This document shows, piece after piece, positions 1 through 7,929 of a stretch of DNA of 11,900 nucleotides. Under the pieces are notes generated by a model. That model was not told the origin of the DNA. It did no database searches and saw only the letters and a program-made list of their open reading frames with translations. The translations under genes were made by a program, and so were the position numbers. The DNA comes from Terana coerulea. Lineage: Eukaryota > Basidiomycota > Agaricomycetes > Polyporales > Phanerochaetaceae. Where the stretch lies: contig JAKOGH010000820.1 in assembly GCA_024811115.1 (NCBI GenBank), positions 1 to 11,900 of the forward strand. Direction: 5' to 3'. Position 1 is the stretch's first letter. Every line of letters starts with the position of its first letter.

Positions 1-15
1 ATCCCATCCCAAAGC

Positions 16-555
16 AATTCCACAGCGTTTGAATCGTCAACCGTCCCTACCACCCAGATTTGGATGGAAGATCACAGCAAGGCAAAAGAAGAAGCAGCTG
101 CGACTTTCCGGCATGGCAGTGCAATTCATGATAAGAAAAACACGGGGTCAGTTCAAACCCCTTTGCCCAAGGTCAGAAGGTCTGGCTTGATACAAGGAAC
201 CTAAACACGGGGTACCCCAACCGAAAGCTATCGCCAAAGCGAGAAGGACCATTGAAATCAAGAAAGTTCTATCACGTGGTCTATCAGCTGGCCTTACCAA
301 AGAGGATGAAATGTCGCGACCTTCCGCGCATCCTGCTGACCCCTTATCAGGAGACAGAGCAGCATGGACCTAACTGAAATCCCACCGGAGACCGTGGACG
401 GTCAGGAGATGTCGAAGTCGAAGCCATCCTGAATCATCGAAGGCGGGAACAACACGCAGTACCTCGTCAAGTGGAAAGGGCAGTCCGACGAAGAAAACCA
501 ATGGATGACAAAGGACGAGCTTGGGCAGGCGTCAGAGGTCCTCACCAGAGTATAA
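16..555 (+). pseudogene. Integrase C-terminal (GPY/F) module and chromodomain of Ty3/gypsy pol
   Basis: This is the end of a pol polyprotein. In successive frames one reads the helical stretch with PTTQIWMEDHSKAKEEAAA (about 55-115), then GQKVWLD (171-191), NRKLSPKREGP up to about 258 (the GPY/F module, which normally helps integrase bind DNA), YQLALPK (about 284-304), LTEIPPE (370-390), EVEAIL (414-431) and YLVKWKG (460-480), followed by ENQWMTKDEL and a stop at 553-555. YLVKWKG and the downstream W are chromodomain hallmarks; in chromoviruses this domain directs integration to particular chromatin. The motifs lie in different frames, so at least four small indels have occurred (near 145-170, 258-285, 410 and 435-460). 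It is clearly non-functional. The 5' end lies outside the window. Confidence 0.88.
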
Positions 556-619
556 GAAGACCAAGCACTTGGCCACCATCTCATCCTCTCAACATTCCTC
601 TAAACCAACTACACCGAAC

Positions 620-2345
620 ATGTCATCAGCCCCACTCGCAATGCTACGCTCCGACCCGTCGCTAACACCGTCGGCCAGCTGGATTGGCACCGCCAATTCT
701 ACAAAGGACTTCACCCTTCCCTTATCGAAGTTTCGGGCCCGTCCTTGTCGAACGCGAGGAACCGGAACCTCATTCAGTCTCTACTCGAATATTACAGATC
801 ACGATACTCATATCGACGGAATATTCTCCAGGGCTTCAGCGAGGACAGTCGTCGCTCGACTATGTCCAAGGAGACGAGGCCAAGCAACGCAAGCAACGAC
901 TCATCGAGGCCCTCCTCGAGTGCGTTCGCGAACCTGTCCCTTGTTCCAGATGGAGATGAGCTCTTCTCCGATTTTACTCCTCGTCGTATCCTTATCCACG
1001 CCAGAGCCGAAGCACGCCATCTGGATCACTTCCAAAAATGGTCGAGCAACTGGAAGGAGCTCGAGACCAGGCAAGCGATGCCTCGAACACCACGCGTCGG
1101 TTATGGATCGAACCCTGGAATCCCTACTACGTGTGGGCTGAATCCAGACTTGTGTCCAGTTCATTCATCGCGCTATCGCCAGCCCATACCCTACGAAGTT
1201 CGGCTACGCGTATCCGCGACCGAAAGTCGCGCAGCTCGGAGTCGACGAGCAGCCGTATGTCCTCATTCTCCCGCGGCCTCTGCATCTCCACTCCTTGATT
1301 ACGTTACACCACCGCCCGCGCACCTCTATCTGGTCGTCGCCGTCGCTCCGATCCCTCGGTCGGAATGGTTGTTTGGCCGAGCAACAATGGTCGGACACCG
1401 TCCGACCCATCCAACGCACCCATACCGATCCCCCTCCGAGCGCTACAACAATGGCTGAACCCATCGTCGTTGATCCTCCGAGAACACCGGCAAAAGGCCA
1501 GACAAATGCTCCGAAATCTATGGCTGCTACTGTGGAAACGGACAGCGACGAGAGCGACAACGACTTCCAGCGAGCATGGGCAGCACTAACCCCTGCACAG
1601 CGACAGGCCAAGAGCCGCGAAACACGAGAAGAAGAGGCGGCAGAAGGAGAGAAGAGGCAGGGAAAACAGCCGATGAAACGCGAACCGTCCGATGACCAGG
1701 ACGTTCAGAAGTCATCAAAGCTTTGACGAACTCATGAAAGTCCTCGGACAACCCGTTCCCTCACCAGCTGCACCCACCAAACCCGCTGACACCGATACCT
1801 CCGGGATCCAAATGGACGATCAAGAAGCCAACGTTCCCTCCCATCGCACCTCGACCCGCTCACCCGTCGCTCATCCTCGACCGTCCACTCCCGTCTTACC
1901 ACCACGGCATACTAGGGAGTGCAAAGGAGAGGGAAGGACATGCGCTTCAAGGCAAATCGCACGGACCTGGTCCTTACCTCAGCGGACACAAGGACATGCG
2001 CTACAAAGTCAATCGCACGGGTCGGGTTCCACGTCGGCAACCACGCTGGTAGGCTCGGGACCCACCTCGCCAGTCATTCCTCGACACTATACACCACCGC
2101 CGAACACACGGTTCTCACCTTACTCACATCGACCCAAACCCAACAACGCATGCATGATTTGTGGAGAACAGGGACACTGGGGCGCATGGTGCAACCAATA
2201 TCGTTGCTGGAAATGCCACCAATACAAGCCCGGTCACTACGCAAAAGATTGCCCCACTCAATACACGACTCGACCGCGCGTCCCTACTCCCGAGTACGAG
2301 ATCGACGAAGACCCGACCTACGACCAAGGACGGTACTATGGTTGA
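620..2345 (+). pseudogene. Gag-like ORF with two CCHC zinc knuckles, frameshifted
   Basis: The ORF lies between the chromodomain and the 3' LTR. A possible ATG is at 620, giving MSSAPLAMLRSDPS. Coding-like text then moves between frames through about 1320. From ATG 1451 a charged, proline-rich segment begins MAEPIVVDPPRTP and includes ATVETDSDESDNDFQRAWAA. It runs to about 1700, where a one-base shift moves into the frame 1692-2345 (SFDELMKVLGQP onward). That frame ends with two knuckles. CMICGEQGHWGAWC at 2151-2192 is a canonical CX2CX4HX4C. CWKCHQYKPGHYAKDC at 2205-2252 is CX2CX6HX4C, a variant spacing. Such knuckles bind nucleic acid, as in retrotransposon Gag. A gag-like ORF after the chromodomain is not the usual Ty3/gypsy order, so it may be an extra 3' ORF or the gag of a second, internally deleted copy. 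At least two or three frameshifts make it a pseudogene. Confidence 0.75.
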
Positions 2346-2367
2346 AGAAAGTCGGGACTTTCAGACT

Positions 2368-2378
2368 GGAAAAGGGGG
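2368..2378 (+). promoter_or_regulatory. Polypurine tract (plus-strand primer site)
   Basis: GGAAAAGGGGG is an uninterrupted purine run three bases upstream of the LTR start TGTTACGG. In LTR retrotransposons this tract resists RNase H and primes plus-strand DNA synthesis. Its position fixes the 5' edge of the LTR and confirms the + orientation of the element. Confidence 0.85.
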
Positions 2379-2381
2379 TAA

Positions 2382-2746
2382 TGTTACGGACAGAATTATT
2401 TCTTTTATCTTCGAACGATTAGCAATACTGGCTCGGTTCGCGACTCACGACTCACCTCGCCCTATGCCCTATGACTCAGCTAGCGTAGCGTACCCTACGC
2501 CCTGCCCAGACTCATCTACCAGTCTCAACACTGGTACGGATACGTAGTATGCTCTCCCACGCCATCCTCTTGTACAGTAGTATAAAGATCGACCAGTCAA
2601 GGCCTCATAAGCCTTAACTGCGATCTCTTTGTTTATTAACATCGATATCTCTGGTCAGTCTCTGCGTGCTAGAGGGAAACCTCCGTAATAGCCTCAGAGT
2701 CGCATTGAGCGTCCAGCTCATTGCGCAACGACCTTTGGTCTTAACA
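2382..2746 (+). repeat. 3' LTR of the Ty3/gypsy element (365 bp)
   Basis: The LTR starts TGTTACGG and ends GGTCTTAACA, so its termini form the short inverted repeat TGTTA...TAACA. A TATA box (TATAAA, 2581-2586) lies in the middle, followed by a small hairpin (AAGGC with GCCTT) and TTTATTAACA. The whole sequence is repeated in reverse at 5171-5532. By hand alignment the two copies differ by about 16 substitutions and four small indels. Confidence 0.93.
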
Positions 2747-2753
2747 CTTTCAG

Positions 2754-4066
2754 CGTGGAGGCGAAGCGTAATTGCCACAGCGCGCGTCTCCAAGTAACAT
2801 TCACGCCCGCACTCGATCTGACAACCGCACTGGGTCTTCTGGAGCGATGCTTCACCGCGATGACGGACGCCGTCCACATAGACGTGGAGAGCTTCGATCG
2901 ATATGACAAGGCGCATTACTATCACGAGTTCAAGCGATGCCTCTCAACTACGTCGCCAGAATTTGTTGCCGTCCCAAGCTCGGATGACACTAGAGCACCT
3001 GGTATCCCTCTCCTTCTCGTACGGAAGGCCTTGGGAAAAGCCAAATCATCTCCAGGTTACGGGGACGCCCTAACCGACACAGTCTCGACATTCTTCGACC
3101 CATGCAAGGAGGATTGGCCTAGATATAGCTATGATGCAGCGAAGTCTGCCAAGTGTGCTCTACTGGCTACATTCACTGCCATCGTCTCTGAGCATCTCGG
3201 AATGCATCCAAACTTACGTGATAGAGTGACGTGAGTGCTTCTAGCCGTGTGCCCGCTAGGTTATGCTGACGGGCTGCATTTTTCAATCATAGCGTCATTG
3301 TTACCGCGCTTGTTTTGGCTCATTACGATGATGTTCAGAAAATCATCCAAGCTATTCCGGACCTCGCAACAACCCGCTTCGGGAAAACGATGACTATGGA
3401 TGGACATTATCTGGCGGCAACTGCAATCGGAGAGATGGCAGATCTCCAAGACACGTATGGAGATTACCTGCAGCAGTTTGAGGATGACGATGGCTTCCAG
3501 CCGCCGAAACGGCAAAAGTTGGGCGACGTCACCAACACGGTCGCCGCTCAAAGCATCATGAACACGACCCCTATTCAGCCTCCCGCACAATTACCAGTCC
3601 AAGTCCGCCCGTTTCTTCGTGCCAAGTCTCGCTACACGCAGACAGTTAAAGAAATCCGGAAATGTGCACGGCAGAAGCGCCGTCGGGGTGCCTTGCTGGA
3701 CGACGAAGCGTTTGAGGAAGAGATGATCGTTATGGCAGTTACGATGGGAGCGTTCAAGATTGCCTACAAGGTGTGTTAGCTTTCTGAACTACAACTGTGT
3801 AGTTATATCCTAACGTACGCATCTAGCGAGTTTTGGACGGTGTTCCCAACTTCATCCTGAGCTCGTTCCTAGACCCGGTCTGTAATAGCCTCGAGGACAC
3901 TGTGCTTGACGGGCTGGGTCTGCGAAGTCTGGACGCTGCACGCCGGCTGGACGACATTCTCGCAGGTGATTTACGCTCGCCAGAAGAGCGCGACGCCTTA
4001 GCTTGGGAATTGGAACTCCTAGACGCCTTCCAGGCCCGACTTCACAGGCTTCGGAAGACCCTTTAA
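2754..4066 (+). CDS. Unrecognised spliced gene, 3' three exons (5' end lost or beyond the retroelement)
   Basis: The model is join(2754-3230, 3293-3770, 3827-4066), about 398 codons in a continuous frame. Intron 1 (3231-3292, 62 nt) begins GTGAGT, has branch site GCTGAC and ends CATAG. Intron 2 (3771-3826, 56 nt) begins GTGTGT, has CCTAAC and ends TCTAG. Codon phase is kept across both. No start codon is used: the frame runs back into the LTR, and TTTCAG at 2748-2753 looks like a splice acceptor, so exon 2754 is probably internal. The product is mostly helical and acidic with no signal peptide or membrane segment visible. A basic patch PPKRQKL at about residue 223 could be a nuclear localisation signal, and a KRRRG patch follows at about 285. 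I do not recognise the family. The last exon is leucine-rich (ERDALAWELELLDAFQARLH) and ends at TAA 4064-4066. The gene is probably inactivated or shortened by the upstream element. Confidence 0.72.
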
Positions 4067-4080
4067 TACCACCACTATAT

Positions 4081-4134
4081 GTAAGTGCTCTAATTGCGCC
4101 TTCTGCGGTGCGAATGCTAACCTTCCCCTCGCAG
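4081..4134 (+). other. Intron in the 3' UTR of the 2754-4066 gene
   Basis: GTAAGT at 4081, branch site GCTAAC at 4116-4121 and CGCAG at 4130-4134 make a textbook 54-nt fungal intron that starts 14 nt after the stop codon. It could also be a coding intron of an alternative C-terminus if the stop is skipped. Confidence 0.6.
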
Positions 4135-4570
4135 CAGTCGTAACATATACCCACTATTCGACGCCTACTACACTCTACACGACAAATTGTATTTCTTGCG
4201 AATTTGTAGCAACATATGGATCTGTACACGACACACTACATGTATTTTGGGTACATTGGGATTGTAGCATACGGAGGCGAATCTGTATCCGCTAGGGAAT
4301 ATTATGAATCAGACATTCGCAGCAGGGCTTGCATTTGATCAGGAACGTCTGACGTTTTCCAGAACACTGTGTGTCGTAGTAAGGAACGCTAGTGCTCAAA
4401 GTCGAAAGAAAGACGTCGGATGGAAGTCAGCCACTCATAGCTGGTGGATGTTCGGGAGCTCGGGCAAGCTTCTGGCCATAGAATATGTCTGCAGAAATGT
4501 GCCTTCTACCTATCTTTGAGTGATCATAGCATACTGGAACAAGCAGGAACGTCGATAACTTCTGAGTGCA
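4135..4570. other. No recognised gene
   Basis: This holds the probable 3' UTR and terminator of the upstream gene and intergenic sequence. The only sizeable frame (4304-4519, +) has no family features, splice signals or neighbours to support it. Confidence 0.5.
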
Positions 4571-4576
4571 AAGGTA

Positions 4577-5155
4577 CTAGCCTCCCACGTCGGTAATTCG
4601 CAAACACGGAAGCCCAAAGGTCCATGAATAGAGGGAACAAGATGGATTGTCGACGCATGACATTGCATTGAGCCCCATCGCAACGCGGCGACGGTGCCAG
4701 CTTGGGCGTATAAGGGAACCTAGCACCGGAACGGAGTGCGCCCTTAGCTTCCTCAGCCCCGTCGTTAGTTCTGTGGTCGTTGAAGCTATTGTGATGATGT
4801 CCTATGAACGGATGGCATATGGAGACAGTTCTAAGTTACAACGAACCTGATTTCAAGGGCGCTTTCCCATTGTGAACCGCTACGTCGCGAATGGATGGCA
4901 TGAGATGATATACCCCTTCTATCTGTTCTAGGCGGAAAGAATCGTTGGCGGCATACCAGGTTTCTGTTCCGGTTTTAACCACAATTGATCTCTGAAGGAT
5001 AGCGAAATTGTGAGAACTGGGCGTGGCATACGTATCGTAGAAAGCACATACCAAAGTCAAATGTGATCGGACCCAACTCGCTCGCCTCCTTTGCGCGGTC
5101 GTAGCTTGAGCTGAAGGTCGCAAAGCACGCCGAGCAAGAGCTAGTGCACGGCCCG
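4577..5155 (-). CDS. Possible spliced gene, unidentified (three 3' exons)
   Basis: On the minus strand three exons can be joined in frame: 5155-5052, 4991-4847 and 4785-4577, ending at TAG 4579-4577. The introns are 60 nt (GTATGT...TTCAG) and 61 nt (GTTCGT...AATAG), typical for this genome. The middle exon reads like real protein (IVVKTGTETWYAANDSF, then RLEQIEGVYHLMPS). The last includes RPSWHRRRVAMGLNAM. The first exon is weaker: a competing frame (SACFATFSSSYDRAKEAS) also looks coding, so either the splice choice is wrong or the gene has a frameshift. Just upstream is a 63-nt intron with a perfect TACTAAC, now split by the solo LTR. Coding-like segments continue to about 6040 (LGTASTYIDLLLNAILNV around 5755-5830; YDLSFN around 5700), but I could not build a clean model there. 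Product unknown. Confidence 0.38.
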
Positions 5156-5585
5156 CTACATGACTACGTTTGTTAAGACCAAAGGTCATTGCACAATGAG
5201 CTGGATGCTCAATGCGACTCTGAGGGCTATTGCGGAGGTTTCCCTCTAGCACACAGAGACTGACCAGAGATATCGATGTTAATAAACAAGAGATCGCAGT
5301 TAAGGCTATGAGGCCTTAACTGGTCGATCTTTATACTACTGTACAAGATGGTGGCGTGAGAGAGCATACTACGTATCCATACTAGTGTTGAGACTAGTAG
5401 ATGAGTCTGGGCAGGGCGTAGGGTACGCTACGCTGGCTGAGTCATAGGGCATAGGGCGAGGTGAGTCATGAGTCGCGAACCGAGCCAATATTGCTAATCG
5501 TTCGAATAAAAGAAGTAATTCTGTCCGTAACAACGTTAGTAATCGGCCCGCTAGCTTCGAGCTCACATCAAGGACTCTAACGTAC
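5156..5585 (-). other. Intron carrying a solo LTR at its branch site
   Basis: Donor GTACGT begins at 5585 on the minus strand, TACTAAC lies at 5541-5535, and acceptor CATGTAG ends at 5156. Without the 362-bp LTR and the 5-bp duplication the intron is exactly 63 nt, the normal size here. The intact TACTAAC is now on the far side of the LTR, about 380 nt from the acceptor. The LTR end itself supplies CTTAACA 15-20 nt before the acceptor. Confidence 0.5.
5171..5532 (-). repeat. Solo LTR of the same Ty3/gypsy family with 5-bp target duplication
   Basis: On the minus strand it runs TGTTACGG...GGTCTTAACA, the same ends as the LTR at 2382-2746 and alignable throughout. It is flanked by ACGTT at 5166-5170 and ACGTT at 5533-5537 (+ strand), a perfect 5-bp target site duplication. 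No internal sequence remains, so it arose by recombination between the two LTRs of a full element. Its TATA box is at 5335-5330 (-). Confidence 0.95.
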
Positions 5586-5589
5586 TTTG

Positions 5590-6685
5590 TTTGCTAGTGT
5601 AATGTTTCGTAGCGACCTGTCATCAGGGTGATCATAACCTGCAGATATGCGCCTAATAAATGAAGAATATCCTTGTAACAACAGAAACGTACACATACGT
5701 TGAAGGACAGGTCATAGACGAGAGGTTTGAGGAAACAAGGCTTATGGTCACGCAGACCCAGCGTCTTTCGTCACAACATTGAGTATGGCGTTCAGTAATA
5801 GGTCGATGTAGGTCGACGCAGTCCCAAGCTAAGGGAGAAAGAGCCCCATCTTAGGTGCAAAAAAGATAGCAAGGTAAATGAGAAAAGCCGAGACATACTG
5901 CTCGTGCACTACTCGGTGAGCGCAGTACCGAAGGCACACTTGACTTCATCATGTGTCGAACAATACACTGCTGCGCGCTACTGAACCGAGGATTCCTGCC
6001 TTTGACAGAGTGAATGGCGGTAATGCGCAGACTCATGCGTCAAGCAAATTTTGAACCGTAGGGAATGTGTTTACACACCACAGCCAGCCGCCAACTTTGC
6101 ATAGCATGCTGTCTCAGCCCACTTCCACCTAAGTCCCGGCGCACAACACTAGAATCAGACAGATTCCATGTCTACAGGAAACCCATAGACAAGCATGTGT
6201 TGCGTCAGAACGACGGTGAACATGCGCCGCTCTGGAAAACGTACCATATGTCACTGAGGCAACTGCTCCGAACAGAGCGTTCTCGGGCAAAAATGCCAGC
6301 TAGGCATCCCATTCGACGCCGCATACAAGGACTGCGGTGATGGGTCGATATGCATGTAGGGTGGCTGGTATATGCAGACTCGCAACACATGGAGGTGAAG
6401 GGAAAGGTGGGAGACGCGTCGCCCGCCGCCCGCTGCGCTTAGAGTCGTTGAGTCCGAGGTATAGCCGAGAGTAGCTTTAGTACCTTTGAGCTTTATCCCG
6501 AGTACATACAGGCATCGTCGTGAGAGACGAAGGAAATGATCATGGAATTTCAGGAATAAAGTACGAGACATGGTGTACATATGACAGAAGGCTGGATTCA
6601 ACCGCGCATGGGCTGATACTCAAGATTTCAAATAACAGCTTAATTCTAAGAGGCGTAAGTCAGCTTCGCAAGATTACCAGTAGCA
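5590..6685. other. No confident gene; scattered coding-like segments
   Basis: Minus-strand segments between 5590 and 6040 may be upstream exons of the 4577-5155 gene. They include the text HDEVKCAFGTALTE around 5920-5965 and a possible intron starting GTATGT and ending CCCTTAG, but stops and frame breaks prevent a model. Open frames at 6065-6340 (+) and 6251-6601 (-) overlap each other and show no recognisable domain. I see no RNA gene or repeat here. Confidence 0.4.
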
Positions 6686-6689
6686 AGAT

Positions 6690-6805
6690 TCGGTGCGTGC
6701 TGGTTTCAAAGAGGCCAGCACCAGGACGAACATCACGACAATGTTCGCCCTCCCTCGGGGCATACCTGCTTGGTGAGCTCTTCTGCTCTCTTGCGGAGTC
6801 ACCGG
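6690..6805 (-). ncRNA. Structured RNA family, copy C (degenerate, junction core missing)
   Basis: Read on the minus strand, 6805-6752 matches copy A 7760-7811: GCAAGAGAGC, then AAGAGCTC, a GTATGC donor-like motif at 6765 and CCCCGAGGG. The hairpin AGGGCGAACAT (6751-6741) with ATGTTCGTCCT (6733-6723) pairs over 11 bp including one G-U. Its first five pairs are the same as in copy A and the rest differ but still pair. After TCCTGGTGC and GGCCTCTT the three-way junction core is missing: the sequence jumps to GAAACCAGCAC, leaving a simple 7-bp hairpin (CCAGCAC 6715-6721 with GTGCTGG 6697-6703). This is probably a damaged copy. Its 5' part would run toward 7140, where similarity to A is no longer obvious. 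Confidence 0.5.
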
Positions 6806-7171
6806 GGGCCCAACGGCGACGACGTCGGAAGAGAAACACACAAACCTTGGCACCCCTTCCACCCCCGAGCCTCCTACTCGAGAAGATTCTTCGCCTCTTC
6901 CTATGGGCACCGCTGGCGCCCTGCGCGGCATCGTCTGTCGGGGTCTCTACACAGGGGCCGCTGAGGGCGTTTTTTACTCGAGGGGGCTGAGTGCGTGCGA
7001 TGGTCAAGCGAACTACCACTACAGGAAGGGATGTGGAATAGGAATAGGGAGGAAGCCGCGGACCAGTAGAGGGGGGAGACCAGGCGAGGGAGCCAGTTAG
7101 ATGAGGGCCAGTGGCAGTAGTTGATTAGTAGTGCCGACTTGAAGTCAGCGCCGGCAAAGTGCAGTACTTAC

Positions 7172-7303
7172 TATAACGCTGAGGCTGACAGTTACTGACC
7201 AATGTCACAGTGAAGTGCGAGTGTGCCACGCGAGCGGCGAGCGTGACTTCGTTTATTCAGAATAAACAAGGTCACGCCCATTGTCAGCCACCGACCGTAT
7301 AAA
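7172..7303. promoter_or_regulatory. Palindromic, apparently divergent promoter between copies C and A
   Basis: The centre is an imperfect palindrome at 7241-7277: GCGTGACTTCGTTTATTC, one base, then its near-complement ending GTCACGC, with two mismatches in 18 pairs. On the right, TGTCAGCC (7282-7289) stands 8 nt before TATAAA (7298-7303), pointing toward copy A. On the left, reading the minus strand, TGTCAGCC (7190-7183) stands 7 nt before a TATAGT-like box (7176-7171), pointing toward copy C. The mirrored order suggests two promoters facing away from each other. The left TATA is weak, so that side may be dead. Confidence 0.5.
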
Positions 7304-7522
7304 TGCCAGCCCCTCCTCACTCTATCTTCCTCACCACTCACCCACTCGACTGCTTCCTCTCCACCCCCGTCCATATACCACCACCGTCCAGATGGCTGGA
7401 GGCAGTCTGCGGGACACTGAGCAGCAAGACTCTCGCAGGTGAAGACCACCGACACCCGCTTCCGAAGCGGCAGTCAGTCGCCCTTCATACAGTGATACGC
7501 GTAGGCTGGCGTATGTGTCGGT

Positions 7523-7567
7523 GCCTGCCTGAGAGAAGTGGCACCTCACCCCTTCTCTCAGGCAGGC
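7523..7567 (+). other. Perfect 16-bp hairpin in copy A
   Basis: GCCTGCCTGAGAGAAG at 7523-7538 pairs exactly with CTTCTCTCAGGCAGGC at 7552-7567 around a 13-nt loop. The 3' arm carries TTCTCTCAGG, the motif that opens each tandem unit of copy B. Confidence 0.8.
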
Positions 7568-7797
7568 TGACCCAAGGACAAGGTGCGCGGTCAGGGTGTA
7601 CGCTCTGATTCCTCTGTTCACAGCCGACAGTCAACGCTACAGCCACGACCAGTGCCGGATGACCACCACAGAAGATCAGAAGACAAGAAGACTTACGATT
7701 CCGCCTCAACCGCGATGTACAAGACGATGGGGCAAAACTCAGCATGCGATCCTGGCACTGGTGGTTCCGCAAGAGAGCGCAAGAGCTCGGCAATTAG

Positions 7798-7919
7798 GTA
7801 AGTCCCGAGGGAGGGCGGGCGTCGAGGAGACGTCGGTCCTGGTGCGGCCTCTTCGCGGCCCTCGGGACAAGTAGCTCCCGTAGTCTTCCCGCCGACCGGG
7901 AGCGAAACCAACCAGCACC
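7798..7919 (+). ncRNA. Structured 3' domain of copy A (hairpin plus three-way junction)
   Basis: GTAAGT at 7798 is followed 14 nt later by hairpin Pa (7812-7823 with 7829-7840, one G-G mismatch, loop GAGGA). Next comes a three-way junction. P1 is GGTGC (7841-7845) with GCACC (7915-7919). P2 is GGCC (7846-7849) with GGCC (7857-7860) around loop TCTTCGC. The joining strand is CGGGACAAGTA (7863-7873). P3 is CTCCCG (7875-7880) with CGGGAG (7897-7902). CGAAACCAAC (7903-7912) then leads back to P1. The same layout with different stem sequences is in copy B. The alternative is an unusually structured spliceosomal intron: GTAAGT at 7798 with GCTAAC at 7947-7952 and GTGTAG at 7957-7962 would make a 165-nt intron. 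Confidence 0.6.
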
Positions 7920-7929
7920 TAAATCTCAT

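Larger units (their letters stand above)
1..2746 (+). mobile_element. Decayed Ty3/gypsy (chromovirus-type) LTR retrotransposon, 3' part
   Basis: The block runs from an integrase C-terminus through a chromodomain, a gag-like zinc-knuckle ORF and a polypurine tract to a 3' LTR, all on the + strand. The 5' LTR, protease, reverse transcriptase, RNase H and the integrase core would lie before position 1 and are not seen. Every coding part carries frameshifts, so the copy cannot be active. The solo LTR at 5171-5532 belongs to the same family. The element ends 7 bp before the first recognisable exon of the gene at 2754-4066, so it probably sits inside that gene. Its target duplication cannot be checked because the 5' LTR is outside the window; the candidate 3' copy is CTTTC at 2747-2751. 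Confidence 0.88.
7298..7919 (+). ncRNA. Candidate TATA-driven structured RNA, copy A
   Basis: The unit runs from the TATA box at 7298 to the 3' strand of the closing stem at 7919. No frame in it looks like a real protein; open frames exist on both strands only because the sequence is GC-rich. It contains three neighbouring perfect hairpins: CCGCTT/AAGCGG (7456-7470), ATACGC/GCGTAT (7495-7514) and a 16-bp stem (7523-7538 with 7552-7567). The 3' structured domain (7798-7919) is shared with copies B and C. The transcript start and end are inferred only. It could equally be a non-autonomous mobile element or LTR-like repeat with internal structure. Confidence 0.45.

Noticed and set aside
3852..4229. 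125-codon minus-strand frame
   Set aside because: It is a shadow of the last exon and 3' UTR of the well-supported + strand gene.
4344..4356. Short palindrome AACGTC-T-GACGTT, possible regulatory site
   Set aside because: A 6-bp inverted repeat is expected by chance several times in this window, and no gene start lies nearby.
5150..5552. CGGCCCGCTA on both sides of the solo LTR as a long target duplication
   Set aside because: The matching 10-mers are not adjacent to the LTR ends; the true duplication is the 5-bp ACGTT. It may be an older local repeat.
6520..6990. 156-codon + frame with a basic segment
   Set aside because: It is antisense to copy C and its upstream region, has low-complexity arginine runs caused by GC-rich repeats, and has no splice or domain support.
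7798..7919. Hammerhead ribozyme, suggested by CGAAAC beside a three-way junction
   Set aside because: No CUGANGA is present between the stems in copy A or B; the other joining strand is CGGGACAAGTA. No cleavage-site triplet sits at the expected place.
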